A stretch of 64,000 nucleotides of DNA from CADCVT01 sp036389155 (GTDB lineage Bacteria; Actinomycetota; Thermoleophilia; Solirubrobacterales; Solirubrobacteraceae). The stretch is from the NCBI GenBank assembly GCA_036389155.1, contig DASVQN010000027.1:76851-140850 (forward strand), given 5' to 3'. The position numbers were made by a program, and so were the translations under genes. The notes beneath the pieces were generated by a model, which did no database searches, was not told the DNA's origin, and saw only the letters and a list, made by a program, of their open reading frames with translations. Below are positions 46,128-54,494 of the stretch, in pieces (the stretch's first letter is position 1; each line of letters opens with the position of its first letter).

Positions 46128-46600
46128 GCCCGGCGCCAGTCCCCGCTCTTGCCGCCCGTCTTCTCGAGGAGGACGACCTCCGCGATCTCGACGCCCTTCT
46201 GCAGGCCCTTGACCATGTCGTACACGGTGAGCGCGGACACGGTCGCGGCGGTCAGCGCCTCCATCTCGACGCCGGTCTGCGCGGTCGTCCGCGCCTCCGC
46301 GCGCACCTCGACGCTTCCGCCCGGCGCATCGACCTCGAGCTCGACGCCCACGAAGCTCAGGGGAAGGGAGTGGCAGAGCGGGATCAGCTCGTCGGTGCGC
46401 TTGGCCGCCATGATCCCGGCGAGCCGGGCGGTGCCGAGCACGTCGCCCTTCGGCGCGTCGCCGTCGAGAACGGCCTTGGCGGTCGCCGGGCTCATCCGGA
46501 CGATCGCGCGGGCGACGGCGCGCCTCTCGGTGACGGCCTTCGCGCCCACGTCGACCATGGTGGCGCGGCCGCGGTCGTCGATGTGCGTCAGGTCACTCAC
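46124..46600 (-). CDS. moaC: Cyclic pyranopterin monophosphate synthase
   Basis: A 158-residue enzyme of molybdenum cofactor synthesis. MVDVGAK, KGDVLGTARLAGIMAAKRT, LIPLCHSLPLS (catalytic His) and the C-terminal DMVKG and EKTGGKSG are all present, including catalytic Asp in VYDMVKG. GTG start at 46600, 7 nt after TAGCCT; it heads the large moa-mog-ccm-hem operon. Confidence 0.96.
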   Translation of the reverse strand: MSDLTHIDDRGRATMVDVGAKAVTERRAVARAIVRMSPATAKAVLDGDAPKGDVLGTARLAGIMAAKRTDELIPLCHSLPLSFVGVELEVDAPGGSVEVRAEARTTAQTGVEMEALTAATVSALTVYDMVKGLQKGVEIAEVVLLEKTGGKSGDWRRA

Positions 46601-46607
46601 GGCGGTG

Positions 46608-46617
46608 AGGCTAACGG
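46608..46617. promoter_or_regulatory. Overlapping divergent -10-like boxes sharing TA
   Basis: AGGCTAACGG reads as TAGCCT on the minus strand (7 nt before moaC's GTG at 46600) and TAACGG on the plus strand (15 nt before ATG 46633). The minus-strand box probably drives the whole cofactor/heme operon. Confidence 0.45.
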
Positions 46618-46632
46618 GGAACGGATGTTCCC

Positions 46633-46824
46633 ATGACCACCCTTGACTTCATCCCGTACTGGATCACCGGCATCGTGATCGTCACGTCGCTGCTCTGCCC
46701 GCTCTTCCTCGGGGCCCAGGGGTTCATCGCGACGGCGGCCGTCCTGCCCTTCGCGATCGCCTACCTCCTCCTCGACCGCGTGCTGCGGCGCAGGGAGGCC
46801 GAGGGGAGCGGCGCCGCGCACTAG
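46633..46824 (+). CDS. Small membrane protein, unknown function
   Basis: A 63-residue protein with two hydrophobic segments (FIPYWITGIVIVTSLLCPLFLGA and FIATAAVLPFAIAYLLL) and a basic C-terminus (RVLRRREAEG). Divergent from moaC. I do not recognise a family; the clean ATG and membrane pattern support a gene. Confidence 0.6.
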   Translation: MTTLDFIPYWITGIVIVTSLLCPLFLGAQGFIATAAVLPFAIAYLLLDRVLRRREAEGSGAAH

Positions 46825-46855
46825 CGGCCTCGGAACGCGGCCTCCCGGCCTCCTC

Positions 46856-47596
46856 TCAGGCCGGCTGGTGCGTGCGCTGCGCGGCGGCGATCAGGTCGAG
46901 CACGGCCCGGTCGTCGCCGGCGCGCAGCAGCTCGATCGGGTCCGGGTCGCCGTTGACGATCCCCTCGAAGAACTCCTTGCGGTCCTGGTAGGTGGGGAGG
47001 GTGCCCTTGGCCCAGCCGCGGACGTCGTTGAGCATCACGGCCAGGCGCGCGTACTCCTCGCCGAAGAGCTCGGAGACCTCGCGCTTCATGCGCTTGGCGA
47101 GCGCCGGCGAGGCTCCCGCGGTGGAGATCGCGATGGCGAGCGGGCCGGTCCGCACGATCGCCGGGAGGATGAAGTTGCACAGCGGCGGGACGTCGACGAT
47201 GTTCACGAGCATCGCCCGCTTCTCGCCGTCCTCGTAGATCTTGATGTTGACGTCGGTGTCGTCGGTGCACGCGATGACGATGAACGTGCCCTCGAGGTCG
47301 CTCATGCCCGCGTACTCGCGCCGCTCCCAGGCGATCGACCCCTCGCGGGCCAGCTCCTCGAGCTCCGGGACCGCCGTCGGCGCGACGAGCGTCACGTCGC
47401 CCTCGCACGCGAGCAGCCCCTCGACCTTCTCCAGCCCGATCTCCCCGCCGCCGACGACGAGGCACCGGCGGCCCTTGAGCTTCAGGCACGCGATGTAGAA
47501 CGGCGTGTCGAGCATGTCCCGGACGCAGGTCTGGTCGCAGATCCCGCGGCGGAACTGGCAGACGCATTCCTTTCCGGCGTAGGCGGCGGCAGGCAT
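46856..47596 (-). CDS. Precorrin-2 dehydrogenase (Met8/CysG N-terminal type) with Cys-rich N-terminus
   Basis: A 246-residue NAD-dependent enzyme that oxidises precorrin-2 to sirohydrochlorin. CLVVGGGEIGLEKVEGLL (about 44-61) is the nucleotide loop; ISTAGASPALAKRMKREV (about 159-176) is the family catalytic stretch. Before it, residues 11, 13, 20 and 24 are Cys (C-x-C-x6-C-x3-C), a possible metal site not usual in Met8. A start at M28 would remove it, but a TACCCT box 10 nt before 47596 favours the long form. Supplies siroheme with the SUMT domain at 39704-41173. Confidence 0.9.
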   Translation of the reverse strand: MPAAAYAGKECVCQFRRGICDQTCVRDMLDTPFYIACLKLKGRRCLVVGGGEIGLEKVEGLLACEGDVTLVAPTAVPELEELAREGSIAWERREYAGMSDLEGTFIVIACTDDTDVNIKIYEDGEKRAMLVNIVDVPPLCNFILPAIVRTGPLAIAISTAGASPALAKRMKREVSELFGEEYARLAVMLNDVRGWAKGTLPTYQDRKEFFEGIVNGDPDPIELLRAGDDRAVLDLIAAAQRTHQPA

Positions 47597-47606
47597 GGTC
47601 TGAAAG

Positions 47607-47612
47607 AGGGTA
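47607..47612 (-). promoter_or_regulatory. -10-like box for precorrin-2 dehydrogenase
   Basis: TACCCT on the minus strand, 10 nt before ATG 47596. Supports the start that includes the Cys cluster. Confidence 0.4.
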
Positions 47613-47620
47613 TTGGCCCG

Positions 47621-47626
47621 TACCCT
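47621..47626 (+). promoter_or_regulatory. -10-like box for MpaB-like gene
   Basis: TACCCT, 2 nt before the ATG at 47629 but 8 nt before the ATG at 47635; the usual spacing favours 47635. Confidence 0.45.
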
Positions 47627-47634
47627 GCATGGAG

Positions 47635-48420
47635 ATGCCGGACGCGCCGTCCTACTTCACCGACGACTCGATGCTCCGCCGGGTCCACCGCGAGTGGGCC
47701 GTCGCGCTGAGCGCCCCGCGCGCGCTGCTGATGCAGGCCGCGCACCCGGTCGCGTGGGTCGGCTTCTTCGCGAGCACGAAGTCGCTCGACGCCCCGTACG
47801 AGCGCCTCGAGCGCACCGCCGAGGTCATGGACACGATCGCGTTCGGCTCGAAGGCGAAGGCCGACCGGATGACGCGGCGCGTTCGCGCCATGCACCGGCG
47901 CGTGCGCGGCGAGGTCGACGGCGTTCCCTATCGCGCCGACGATCCCGAGCTGCTCCTGTGGATCCTCGCGTCCCTGGTCGACGGCGCGCTGCTCGTCTAC
48001 CAGCGCTACGTCGGCCCGCTGACCCGCGACGAGCGCGACGCCTACTGGCAGGACTACAAGACCATCGGCCACCTCTTCGGGCTGCGCGACGCCGACATGC
48101 CCGAGTCGATCGAGGACTTCGAGCGGTACATGGCGGACATGCTGGCGGGCGACGTGTTGCAGGTGTCCGACGAGGTGCGCCGGCTCGCCGTCCAGATCGT
48201 CATGAACCCGCCCGTGCCGCTGCCGGCGGTCCCGCTGCTCAAGAGCGCGAACTTTGCGACGATCGGCCTGCTGCCCGAGCGGCTGCGGCGCGCCTACGGG
48301 TTCAGCTGGGACCCTGTCCGCGGGCTCGTCGTGCGCGCGGGAGCGGAGTACACCCGCCGCGTCCTCGTGCCGCTGCTGCCGGCGTTCATCCGGCACGTTC
48401 CGCGGGCTCGCGCGGCGTAG
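47635..48420 (+). CDS. Oxygenase MpaB family protein (DUF2236)
   Basis: A 261-residue protein of the MpaB/latex-clearing-protein-like DUF2236 family, heme enzymes that oxygenate hydrophobic substrates. The core REWAVALSAPRALLMQAAHPVAWVGFF (about 18-44) and RMHRRVRGEVDG with YRADDPELLLWILASLVDGALLVYQRYVGPL are family signatures; His residues in AHPV and MHRR may bind heme. No signal peptide. The annotated start is the second ATG, by promoter spacing. Its end overlaps the convergent membrane-protein gene by 35 bases. Confidence 0.9.
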   Translation: MPDAPSYFTDDSMLRRVHREWAVALSAPRALLMQAAHPVAWVGFFASTKSLDAPYERLERTAEVMDTIAFGSKAKADRMTRRVRAMHRRVRGEVDGVPYRADDPELLLWILASLVDGALLVYQRYVGPLTRDERDAYWQDYKTIGHLFGLRDADMPESIEDFERYMADMLAGDVLQVSDEVRRLAVQIVMNPPVPLPAVPLLKSANFATIGLLPERLRRAYGFSWDPVRGLVVRAGAEYTRRVLVPLLPAFIRHVPRARAA

Positions 48421-49138
48421 CCAGCAGCGTCAGCCCGGCGAGCGCGCCCGCGAGCGCGAGCCCCGCCGCCAACGCTCCGGCCGGTGCGCCCTCGGCAACT
48501 CCCTCGTCGATCCAGATCCCCGTCTGATCGAACCCGGCCGCGACCACGCACGCGCCGGCGAGGATCGCCCCCGCGCCGCACGCGACCGCAAGCCACGTCG
48601 GCGCGCGCCCGCTCGCAGTGCCCAGGAGCGCGAGCGCGAGCGCGACGAACGCGACATCGAGCGCGTGCCACCTCTCCCACCCGTTCGGCTCGACAGCGCT
48701 CCCGAACGCCGGGTTGGTCCCCCACGTCGCGAACAGCGAGGCGACGAGACCCCCGGCGCCGGCAGCCAGCAACACCGGCACGCCGACGCGCGGCCATGGC
48801 CAGGCGGCGGCAATGAAGCCCAGCCCGAGTGCGGCCAGCGCGACGTACGGCCCAGCCGCGACTCGCACCACGCCGTCGGTCCGGGCGTCCGGGGCGAATC
48901 CGTGCCCGAGCACGACCGCGATGCCGAGCGCGCACAGGACGCCGAGGATCGCGGAGTGCGCCGCCACCGGGCGTCGGAGCAGGAGCGCGCCGGCCACGAG
49001 GTCGACGGCGAGCACCGCGAGGACGACGTCCGCCCACGCCCAGTGCTCCCACCCGGACACGTCTGCGTAGAACGGGAGGAAGAGCGACGTCGCCAGCGCG
49101 GCGCCCGCGACGGCGAGTCCGATCCGCGCGGCGCTCAT
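48386..49138 (-). CDS. Multi-pass membrane protein, unknown function
   Basis: A 250-residue protein with about seven hydrophobic helices and short loops; conserved-looking Trp/Asp/Pro loops repeat (FLPFYADVSGWEHWAWAD and TNPAFGSAVEPNGWERWHALD), suggesting two related halves. Nothing in it names a family. ATG overlaps the ALDH stop (TGATG-type), so it is expressed with that gene. Confidence 0.75.
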   Translation of the reverse strand: MSAARIGLAVAGAALATSLFLPFYADVSGWEHWAWADVVLAVLAVDLVAGALLLRRPVAAHSAILGVLCALGIAVVLGHGFAPDARTDGVVRVAAGPYVALAALGLGFIAAAWPWPRVGVPVLLAAGAGGLVASLFATWGTNPAFGSAVEPNGWERWHALDVAFVALALALLGTASGRAPTWLAVACGAGAILAGACVVAAGFDQTGIWIDEGVAEGAPAGALAAGLALAGALAGLTLLATPREPAERAG

Positions 49139-50691
49139 CGGCGGCGCAGGGCGCGCGCCGCGAGGCGGGCGAGCGGGAGCGCTCCCTCGCGCCACGCGCG
49201 CGAGCGGTCGCGGTCGCGCACGCTGCGCAGGAGCGTCAGCGCCTCGCCGGCGCGGGTGAGCGTCCGGTCGTACGGGTGCCACCACAGCGGGCGGCCGTTC
49301 GGCGTGTCCCAGGTGACGACCTTGTCGGTCACGCACTCGAGCAGCGCGGGCTCGCCGCGCGTGCGCCCGAGGCCCGAGTCTTTCACGCCGCCCCACGGCA
49401 GCTGCGGCGCCATCGCGGAGACCTGGTGGTCGTTCATCCACACCATCCCGGCGTGCAGCGCGCGGGCGATCCGGGCGCCCGCCGCGCGGTCCGTGGTCCA
49501 CACCGACGCGCCGAGCCCGAAGCCGCCCTCGTTCGCGAGCCGGATCGCCTCGTCGATCGAGTCCACGGCGTCCACGGTCAGCACGGGTCCCGGGACCTCC
49601 TCCCGCGCGAGCGGCGCGTCGAACGGGACGCCGGTGAGCACCGCCGGGGCGAACCACGCCTCGCCGCGGGCGCCGCCGCAGTGGAGGGTCGCGCCGCGGG
49701 CGACCGCGTCCTCGACGAGCTCGCGCACGCGGGCGACGCGGTCGGCGGACGTCAGCGGCCCGACCTCGGTCGACGGGTCGAGCGGGTCGCCGACCCGCAG
49801 CGCCGCGGCCCGCTCCACCACGCCCGCGAGGAACGCGTCGTGGCGCTCGCGCAGGACGAACGCGCGCTCGATCGACCCCCCGGCCTGGCCGGCGTTCGCG
49901 AACGCGCCCCACGTGACGCCCGCGATCGCGCGCGGCAGCGGCGCGTCCCCGAGGACCAGCGCGGCGTCCTTCCCGCTCAGGGCGAGCGTGCTCGGCCGCA
50001 GCGCCCGCGCCGCCCGCTCGCCCGCCGCCCGGCCCGCCTCGGCCGAGCCCGTCAGCCGGACGTGCGCGACCGGCGCGTCGACCAGCGCCCGCCCCGTCTT
50101 CGAGCCGCCGTGCACCACCTGCAGCAGCCCCTCCGGCAGCCCGGCCCGCGTGAACGCGCGCGCGACCCGCTGCCCGGTCAGGCACGCCAGCGCCGCCGGC
50201 TTGAGCACGACGCCGTTCCCGCCGAGCAGCGCGATGGCGACGTCCCCCAGCGGCACGGCGAGCGGCTCCGAAGCCGGCGTGATGACCGCGATGACCCCCA
50301 GCGGCTCGTGCGTCACCCGGACGCGCTTGCGCAGGAAGAACGTCCGCGACAGGCCGACGCGGTGCTCGCCGAGCGTGCGCGGCCCCTGCTCGGCCAGCCA
50401 CAGCAGCGTCTCGATCGCGGGCAGGACCTCCATCAGCTCGGCCTCCGCGACCGGCCGCCCCTGCTCGCGCGCGATCAGCTCGACGAGCTCGCGGCGCTCG
50501 TCGATCAGCGCCTGCGCGGCGCGGCGCAGGTAGCGCGCGCGGTCGGCGAGCCGCAGCTGCGCCCACAGCGGCTGCACCGCCGCGGCCTCCTCGACGGCGA
50601 GCGCGACGTCCTCGGGCGCGGTGGCGGGCACCGACCCGAGCACGGCGCCGGTGGCGGGCTCGATCGACTCCTGCAGGGCGGCGGCGGACAC
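49135..50691 (-). CDS. Aldehyde dehydrogenase superfamily protein lacking catalytic residues
   Basis: A 518-residue ALDH-fold protein from GTG 50691. The NAD site is kept (VVLKPAA with K164, TGSAEAG 214-220) and the later EEVPGPVLTV. The catalytic set is not: the Cys position in the NAGQxC motif is Gly (NAGQAGGSIER, residue 271), the general-base Glu of LELGGK is Ala (LALSGK, residue 237), and the oxyanion Asn of PWNxP is Ser (TPASEP, 141). It cannot work as an ordinary dehydrogenase. A binding or structural role is likely. Operon: 51032 gene, this, membrane protein. Confidence 0.9.
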   Translation of the reverse strand: MSAAALQESIEPATGAVLGSVPATAPEDVALAVEEAAAVQPLWAQLRLADRARYLRRAAQALIDERRELVELIAREQGRPVAEAELMEVLPAIETLLWLAEQGPRTLGEHRVGLSRTFFLRKRVRVTHEPLGVIAVITPASEPLAVPLGDVAIALLGGNGVVLKPAALACLTGQRVARAFTRAGLPEGLLQVVHGGSKTGRALVDAPVAHVRLTGSAEAGRAAGERAARALRPSTLALSGKDAALVLGDAPLPRAIAGVTWGAFANAGQAGGSIERAFVLRERHDAFLAGVVERAAALRVGDPLDPSTEVGPLTSADRVARVRELVEDAVARGATLHCGGARGEAWFAPAVLTGVPFDAPLAREEVPGPVLTVDAVDSIDEAIRLANEGGFGLGASVWTTDRAAGARIARALHAGMVWMNDHQVSAMAPQLPWGGVKDSGLGRTRGEPALLECVTDKVVTWDTPNGRPLWWHPYDRTLTRAGEALTLLRSVRDRDRSRAWREGALPLARLAARALRRR

Positions 50692-50702
50692 GCCGCCGGA
50701 GG

Positions 50703-51032
50703 CTATGCGACGCGGCGGCTCCAGGGCCCCGTGTACTCGCGCAGCGCGTCCTCGAGCACCTCGGCGACGGCCTCGTCGCCGAGCAGCGTCAGCTCGCCGG
50801 CCTCCAGCGCGCCGAACCCGACGAGGCGCTCGCGGCCGTCGACCAGCCCCGTCGCGCACAGGGCCACGCGCCGGCGCGGCACGCACCGCAGCGCGCGCCG
50901 GACGTCGAGGTCGTCGGCCGCGAGGCCGTAGCGCGCGAGCAGCTCGTGCAGCCCGTCACGATCGAGGACGTGGGGCAGCCGGAGCCGGACGCGGCCTCCG
51001 TCGGGGAGGGGGTGGAAGCCGTGCAGGTGCAC
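50703..51032 (-). CDS. Small protein upstream of the ALDH-like gene, unknown function
   Basis: A 109-residue cytosolic protein from GTG 51032 (a TTG at 51041 would add three residues but the -10-like box favours GTG). It is Arg/Leu-rich with DVRRALRCVPRRRVALCATGL and FGALEAGELTLLGDEAVAEVLEDALREYTG; one half looks like the acceptor-binding part of a GNAT domain, too short to be an enzyme. Eleven bases separate it from the ALDH-like gene. Probably a partner of that protein. Confidence 0.65.
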   Translation of the reverse strand: MHLHGFHPLPDGGRVRLRLPHVLDRDGLHELLARYGLAADDLDVRRALRCVPRRRVALCATGLVDGRERLVGFGALEAGELTLLGDEAVAEVLEDALREYTGPWSRRVA

Positions 51033-51039
51033 CTCTCGC

Positions 51040-51045
51040 AAGGTA
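51040..51045 (-). promoter_or_regulatory. -10-like box for the 51032 gene
   Basis: TACCTT on the minus strand, 7 nt before GTG 51032. It overlaps a possible TTG start at 51041, so it selects the GTG. Confidence 0.4.
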
Positions 51046-51081
51046 CGGACGAGAGGGTCGCGTGGTGCAACGGACGTTGCT

Positions 51082-52398
51082 TTATCGACCGCGCGCCCGG
51101 CGGATCGCCTCGAGCCGCTCGGCCATGTGCGGCTCGTTCTCCGTCGGCTCGTAGAACGTCGTCCCCGCGACCTCGTCGGGCAGCAGCTCCTGCGGGGAGA
51201 CGGCGCCCGGACGGTCGTGGGGGTAGTCGTAGCCGACCCCGCGGCCGAGCGTCTTCGCCGCGTTGTAGGCCGCCGACAGCAGCGGCGCGGGCGGCTTGGC
51301 GGCGCCGTATTCGCGGACGTGGGCGCGCGCGGCCTTCAGCGCCTTGTACGCCGCGTTGGACTTCGGCGCGAGCGACAGGTAGACCGCCGCCTGGGCCAGC
51401 GCGTGCGCCGCCTCCGGCATCCCCACATGCTCGACGGCGTGTGCCGCGCCGACCGCGACGAGCAGCGCCTGCGGGTCGGCGTTGCCGACGTCCTCGCTGG
51501 CGAGGATCACCATCCGGCGGACGATGAAGCGCGGGTCCTCGCCCGCCTCGATCATCACCGCGAGGTAGTACAGCGACGCGTCGGGATCCGAGCCCCGGGT
51601 CGCCTTGATCCACGCCGACACGTAGTCGTAGTGCTGGTCGCCGGCACGGTCGTAGTGCAGCGCCTTGCGCTGGAGCGCCTGCTCGGCCTGCTCGAGCGTG
51701 ACCTCCTCGCCGCCGCTCGACGTGCACGCGAGCTCGAGCGCCGACAGCGCCGTCCGCGCGTCGCCGTCCGAGCGGTTCGCGAGGAAGTCGAGCGCCTCGT
51801 CGGCCACGCCGACCTCGCACTCCCCGCGCTCGAGCGCGCGCCGCAGCAGCGTCGCGACCTCCGCCGCGCCGAGCGACCGCAGCTCGTAGATCCGCGAGCG
51901 CGAGATCAGCGCCGAGTTGACCTCGAAGTACGGGTTCTCGGTCGTCGCCCCGATCAGCGTGACCAGGCCCTCCTCGACGGCGGGCAGCAGCGCGTCCTGC
52001 TGGGCCTTGTTGAACCGGTGGATCTCGTCGAGGAAGAAGACGGTCCGCTCGCCGGTCGCCTTGCGCCGGTGCTCGGCGCGCTCGAGCACCTGGCGGACCT
52101 CGGCCCGGCCCGCCTCGACCGCGCTCAGCTCCTCGAACGCCGCGCGAGCGCTCGCCGCCACGATCCGCGCGAGCGTCGTCTTCCCCGAGCCGGGCGGCCC
52201 GTAGAGGATCATGGAGTGGGGCTGGCCGTCCTCGATCGCGGTGCGCAGCGGCGCGCCGTCGTGCAGCAGGTGCTCCTGCCCGACGAGCTCGTCAACGCTC
52301 TGCGGCCGCATCCGCACCGCGAGCGGGGCCTCGGAGAGCGGAACCGCGGTCCGCGTGCGCGGCGGATCGCCCTCGTCGGGTGCGAAGAGCTGGTCCAT
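51082..52398 (-). CDS. rarA: Replication-associated recombination protein A (RarA/MgsA)
   Basis: A 438-residue AAA+ clamp-loader-like ATPase working at stalled forks. Walker A YGPPGSGKT (66-74), Walker B FFLDEIHRF, sensor 1 GATTENP, then the tetramerisation region with HYDYVSAWIKATRGSDPDASLYYLAVMIEAGEDPRFI. Complete length. ATG 6 nt after CATACT, divergent from the M20 peptidase. Confidence 0.97.
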   Translation of the reverse strand: MDQLFAPDEGDPPRTRTAVPLSEAPLAVRMRPQSVDELVGQEHLLHDGAPLRTAIEDGQPHSMILYGPPGSGKTTLARIVAASARAAFEELSAVEAGRAEVRQVLERAEHRRKATGERTVFFLDEIHRFNKAQQDALLPAVEEGLVTLIGATTENPYFEVNSALISRSRIYELRSLGAAEVATLLRRALERGECEVGVADEALDFLANRSDGDARTALSALELACTSSGGEEVTLEQAEQALQRKALHYDRAGDQHYDYVSAWIKATRGSDPDASLYYLAVMIEAGEDPRFIVRRMVILASEDVGNADPQALLVAVGAAHAVEHVGMPEAAHALAQAAVYLSLAPKSNAAYKALKAARAHVREYGAAKPPAPLLSAAYNAAKTLGRGVGYDYPHDRPGAVSPQELLPDEVAGTTFYEPTENEPHMAERLEAIRRARGR

Positions 52399-52404
52399 GT
52401 GCGC

Positions 52405-52412
52405 AGTATGGT
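52405..52412. promoter_or_regulatory. Overlapping divergent -10-like boxes
   Basis: AGTATGGT reads as CATACT on the minus strand (6 nt before rarA's ATG at 52398) and TATGGT on the plus strand (10 nt before ATG 52423). The core TAT/ATA is shared. Confidence 0.45.
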
Positions 52413-52422
52413 CCGCGAACCG

Positions 52423-53706
52423 ATGGACGCCACAGCGCTGCTTCAGCGGCTGATCCGATTCGACACCGTCAACCCGCCCGGCAACGAGCGCCCGGCGCAG
52501 GAGCTGCTCGCGGGCCTGCTGCGCGACGCCGGGTTCGACCTCGAGCTGCACGGCAGGACGCAGGAGCGGCCGAACCTCGTCGCCACGCTGCACGGCTCCG
52601 ACGGCCCGACGCTCGGCCTGCTCTCGCACGTCGACACCGTCCTCGCGACGCCGGAGGAGTGGGACCACGGGCCGTGGTCGGGCGACGTGGCGGACGGGTG
52701 CGTCTGGGGCCGCGGCGCGCTCGACATGAAGTCCCAGACCGCGGCCGAGGTCGCCGCCGCGATCGCGCTGGCCCGGAGCGGCTGGCGGCCGAAGGGGACG
52801 CTGAAGGTCTTCGTCGTCGTGGACGAGGAGACCGGCGGGTCGGAGGGCGCGGTCTGGCTCACGCAGAACCATCCCGACCTCGCGCGGGCCGACTTCCTCC
52901 TCAACGAGGGCGCGGGCGCCGTCATCCCCTTCGACGGCCGCCGCGTCTACGACGTCTGCATCGCCGAGAAGGGCGTCTTCCGCTTCAAGCTCGTCGCCGA
53001 CGGCGTCGCCGGCCACGCGTCGATGCCGAAGATCGGCGACAACGCGCTGCTCAAGCTCGCGCCGCTGCTCGACGCGATGGCCCGCCGCCAGCCCGGCTAC
53101 GACGTCACCGACGGGCCGCGGGCGCTGCTCGAGGGCCTCGGCGTCGGCCCGGTCGACGGCGACCCCGGCCCCGCGCTGCAGCGGCTCGCCGAGAAGGACC
53201 CCGGTCTCGCCGTCTTCGTCGAGCCGATGCTCGGCGTGACGCTCGCGCCGACCAAGGTCCACGCGTCGGACAAGATCAACGTGATCCCGTCGCGGGCGGA
53301 GATCAGCGTCGACTGCCGCGTCCCGCCGGGCCACGGCCTGGAGACCGCGCGCAGGCGGATCGAGGAGGTCCTCGGCACCGACGGCTACCGGATCGAGTTC
53401 GCCGAGCAGGTCGTCGGGAACGCGTCGCCGATCGAGACCCCGCTGATGGACGTCATCCGCGACTGGGTCGCCGACCACGAGCCGGAGGCCGCCGTCGTCC
53501 CCACGATCCTCCCGGGCTTCACCGACTCGCGCACCTGGCGCGACGCCTTCCCGGAGTGCGTCGCCTACGGCTTCTTCCCGCACGCGCACATGACCGCGCA
53601 CGACACGAACCCGCTGGTCCACAGCGCCAACGAGCGCATCGACGTCCGCGACCTCGACCTCGCGACGGAGTTCTTCGGGTACGCGGCTCGGAGGCTGCTC
53701 GGGTGA
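52423..53706 (+). CDS. M20 family metallopeptidase (ArgE/DapE-like)
   Basis: A 427-residue di-zinc hydrolase. Metal ligands H69 and D71 (SHVDTV), D101 (GRGALDMKSQ), E135-E136 (VVDEETGG) and a late His (near the HAHMTAHDTNP region) are present, with the lid domain between. Such enzymes remove acyl groups from amino acids or dipeptides. ATG 52408 is an alternative; the shorter start gives the normal N-terminus and fits the promoter. It ends in GTGA shared with the DUF1385 gene. Confidence 0.95.
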   Translation: MDATALLQRLIRFDTVNPPGNERPAQELLAGLLRDAGFDLELHGRTQERPNLVATLHGSDGPTLGLLSHVDTVLATPEEWDHGPWSGDVADGCVWGRGALDMKSQTAAEVAAAIALARSGWRPKGTLKVFVVVDEETGGSEGAVWLTQNHPDLARADFLLNEGAGAVIPFDGRRVYDVCIAEKGVFRFKLVADGVAGHASMPKIGDNALLKLAPLLDAMARRQPGYDVTDGPRALLEGLGVGPVDGDPGPALQRLAEKDPGLAVFVEPMLGVTLAPTKVHASDKINVIPSRAEISVDCRVPPGHGLETARRRIEEVLGTDGYRIEFAEQVVGNASPIETPLMDVIRDWVADHEPEAAVVPTILPGFTDSRTWRDAFPECVAYGFFPHAHMTAHDTNPLVHSANERIDVRDLDLATEFFGYAARRLLG

Positions 53707-54488
53707 GCGGCGGCAAGGAGAAGCTCCGCCTCGGCGGCATGGCGCTGCGCAACGGGCTGCTCGTCCACGGCCCGACGCACTGGGCCGCGGCCGTGCGCCG
53801 CACGGACGGCACCATCGCCGCGGCGTGCGGCCCGAAGCCCCGGTTCACGCGCCTGGACCCGGTCCCCGGCCTGCGCGGCGTCGCGCGCCTCGGCGAGGCG
53901 ATGGCCGTCATCCCGCTCGTCAAGAGGCACCTCCCCGAGGCGCAGCTCCCGTTCCAGCAGGGCTCGGTCGCCGCGGCGGCGGCCGGCGCGACCGTCGGCG
54001 CCGCGCTGCTGCGCCGCCGCGCCCGCGGCTCGCTCGGCGGCGAGGCCGCCGCCGCGGCGCTGTCGCTCGTGCCGTCGCTCGTCGCGCTGCGCGGCGGCGA
54101 GCTCGCCGCCTACCACGGCGCCGAGCACAAGACGATCGGCGCGTACGAGGACGGCACCGCCGACCACACGAAGGAGCACGACCGTTGCGGCTCGCACCTG
54201 ATGGCGCCGCTCCTGGCCTCCAACCTCGCCGGCGTCGCGCTGCTCAAGAGCGTGATGGAGAAGCCCACGCCGCTGGCCAGCGGCGCCGTCGCGGTGGCCA
54301 GCGTCGGCGTGGCCGTCGAGGTCTTCGCGTGGAGCGAGCGCCACCACGACACCGCGGCCGCGCGCGCGCTGCGCGTCCCCGGCCACGAGCTCCAGCGCGT
54401 GATCGGCACGCGCGAGCCCACCTCGGCGCAGCTCGAGGTCGGCCGCGCCGCCCTCGACGAGATCCTGCGCGCCGAGGGCGCCGGGTAG
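53703..54488 (+). CDS. DUF1385 (YqhQ-like) membrane protein
   Basis: A 261-residue protein with the DUF1385 signatures GGMALRNGLLVHGPTHWAAAVR, AYHGAEHKTIGAYE (His/Glu cluster typical of the family) and RCGSHL, plus hydrophobic stretches. Function unknown in the literature I recall. GTG overlaps the M20 stop. Confidence 0.9.
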   Translation: MSGGKEKLRLGGMALRNGLLVHGPTHWAAAVRRTDGTIAAACGPKPRFTRLDPVPGLRGVARLGEAMAVIPLVKRHLPEAQLPFQQGSVAAAAAGATVGAALLRRRARGSLGGEAAAAALSLVPSLVALRGGELAAYHGAEHKTIGAYEDGTADHTKEHDRCGSHLMAPLLASNLAGVALLKSVMEKPTPLASGAVAVASVGVAVEVFAWSERHHDTAAARALRVPGHELQRVIGTREPTSAQLEVGRAALDEILRAEGAG

Positions 54489-54494
54489 CGGCCG

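Noticed and set aside
47629..47634. ATG 47629 as the start of the MpaB-like gene.
   Set aside because: It lies only 2 nt after the -10-like TACCCT; ATG 47635 has the spacing seen at other genes. The difference is two residues.
48484..50931. Several plus-strand frames of 100-760 codons over the ALDH-like operon.
   Set aside because: They mirror the minus-strand genes and are Arg/Pro/Ala-rich without any recognisable motif.
52408..52422. ATG 52408 as the M20 peptidase start.
   Set aside because: It lies within the TATGGT box and adds five residues not typical of the family; ATG 52423 is preferred.
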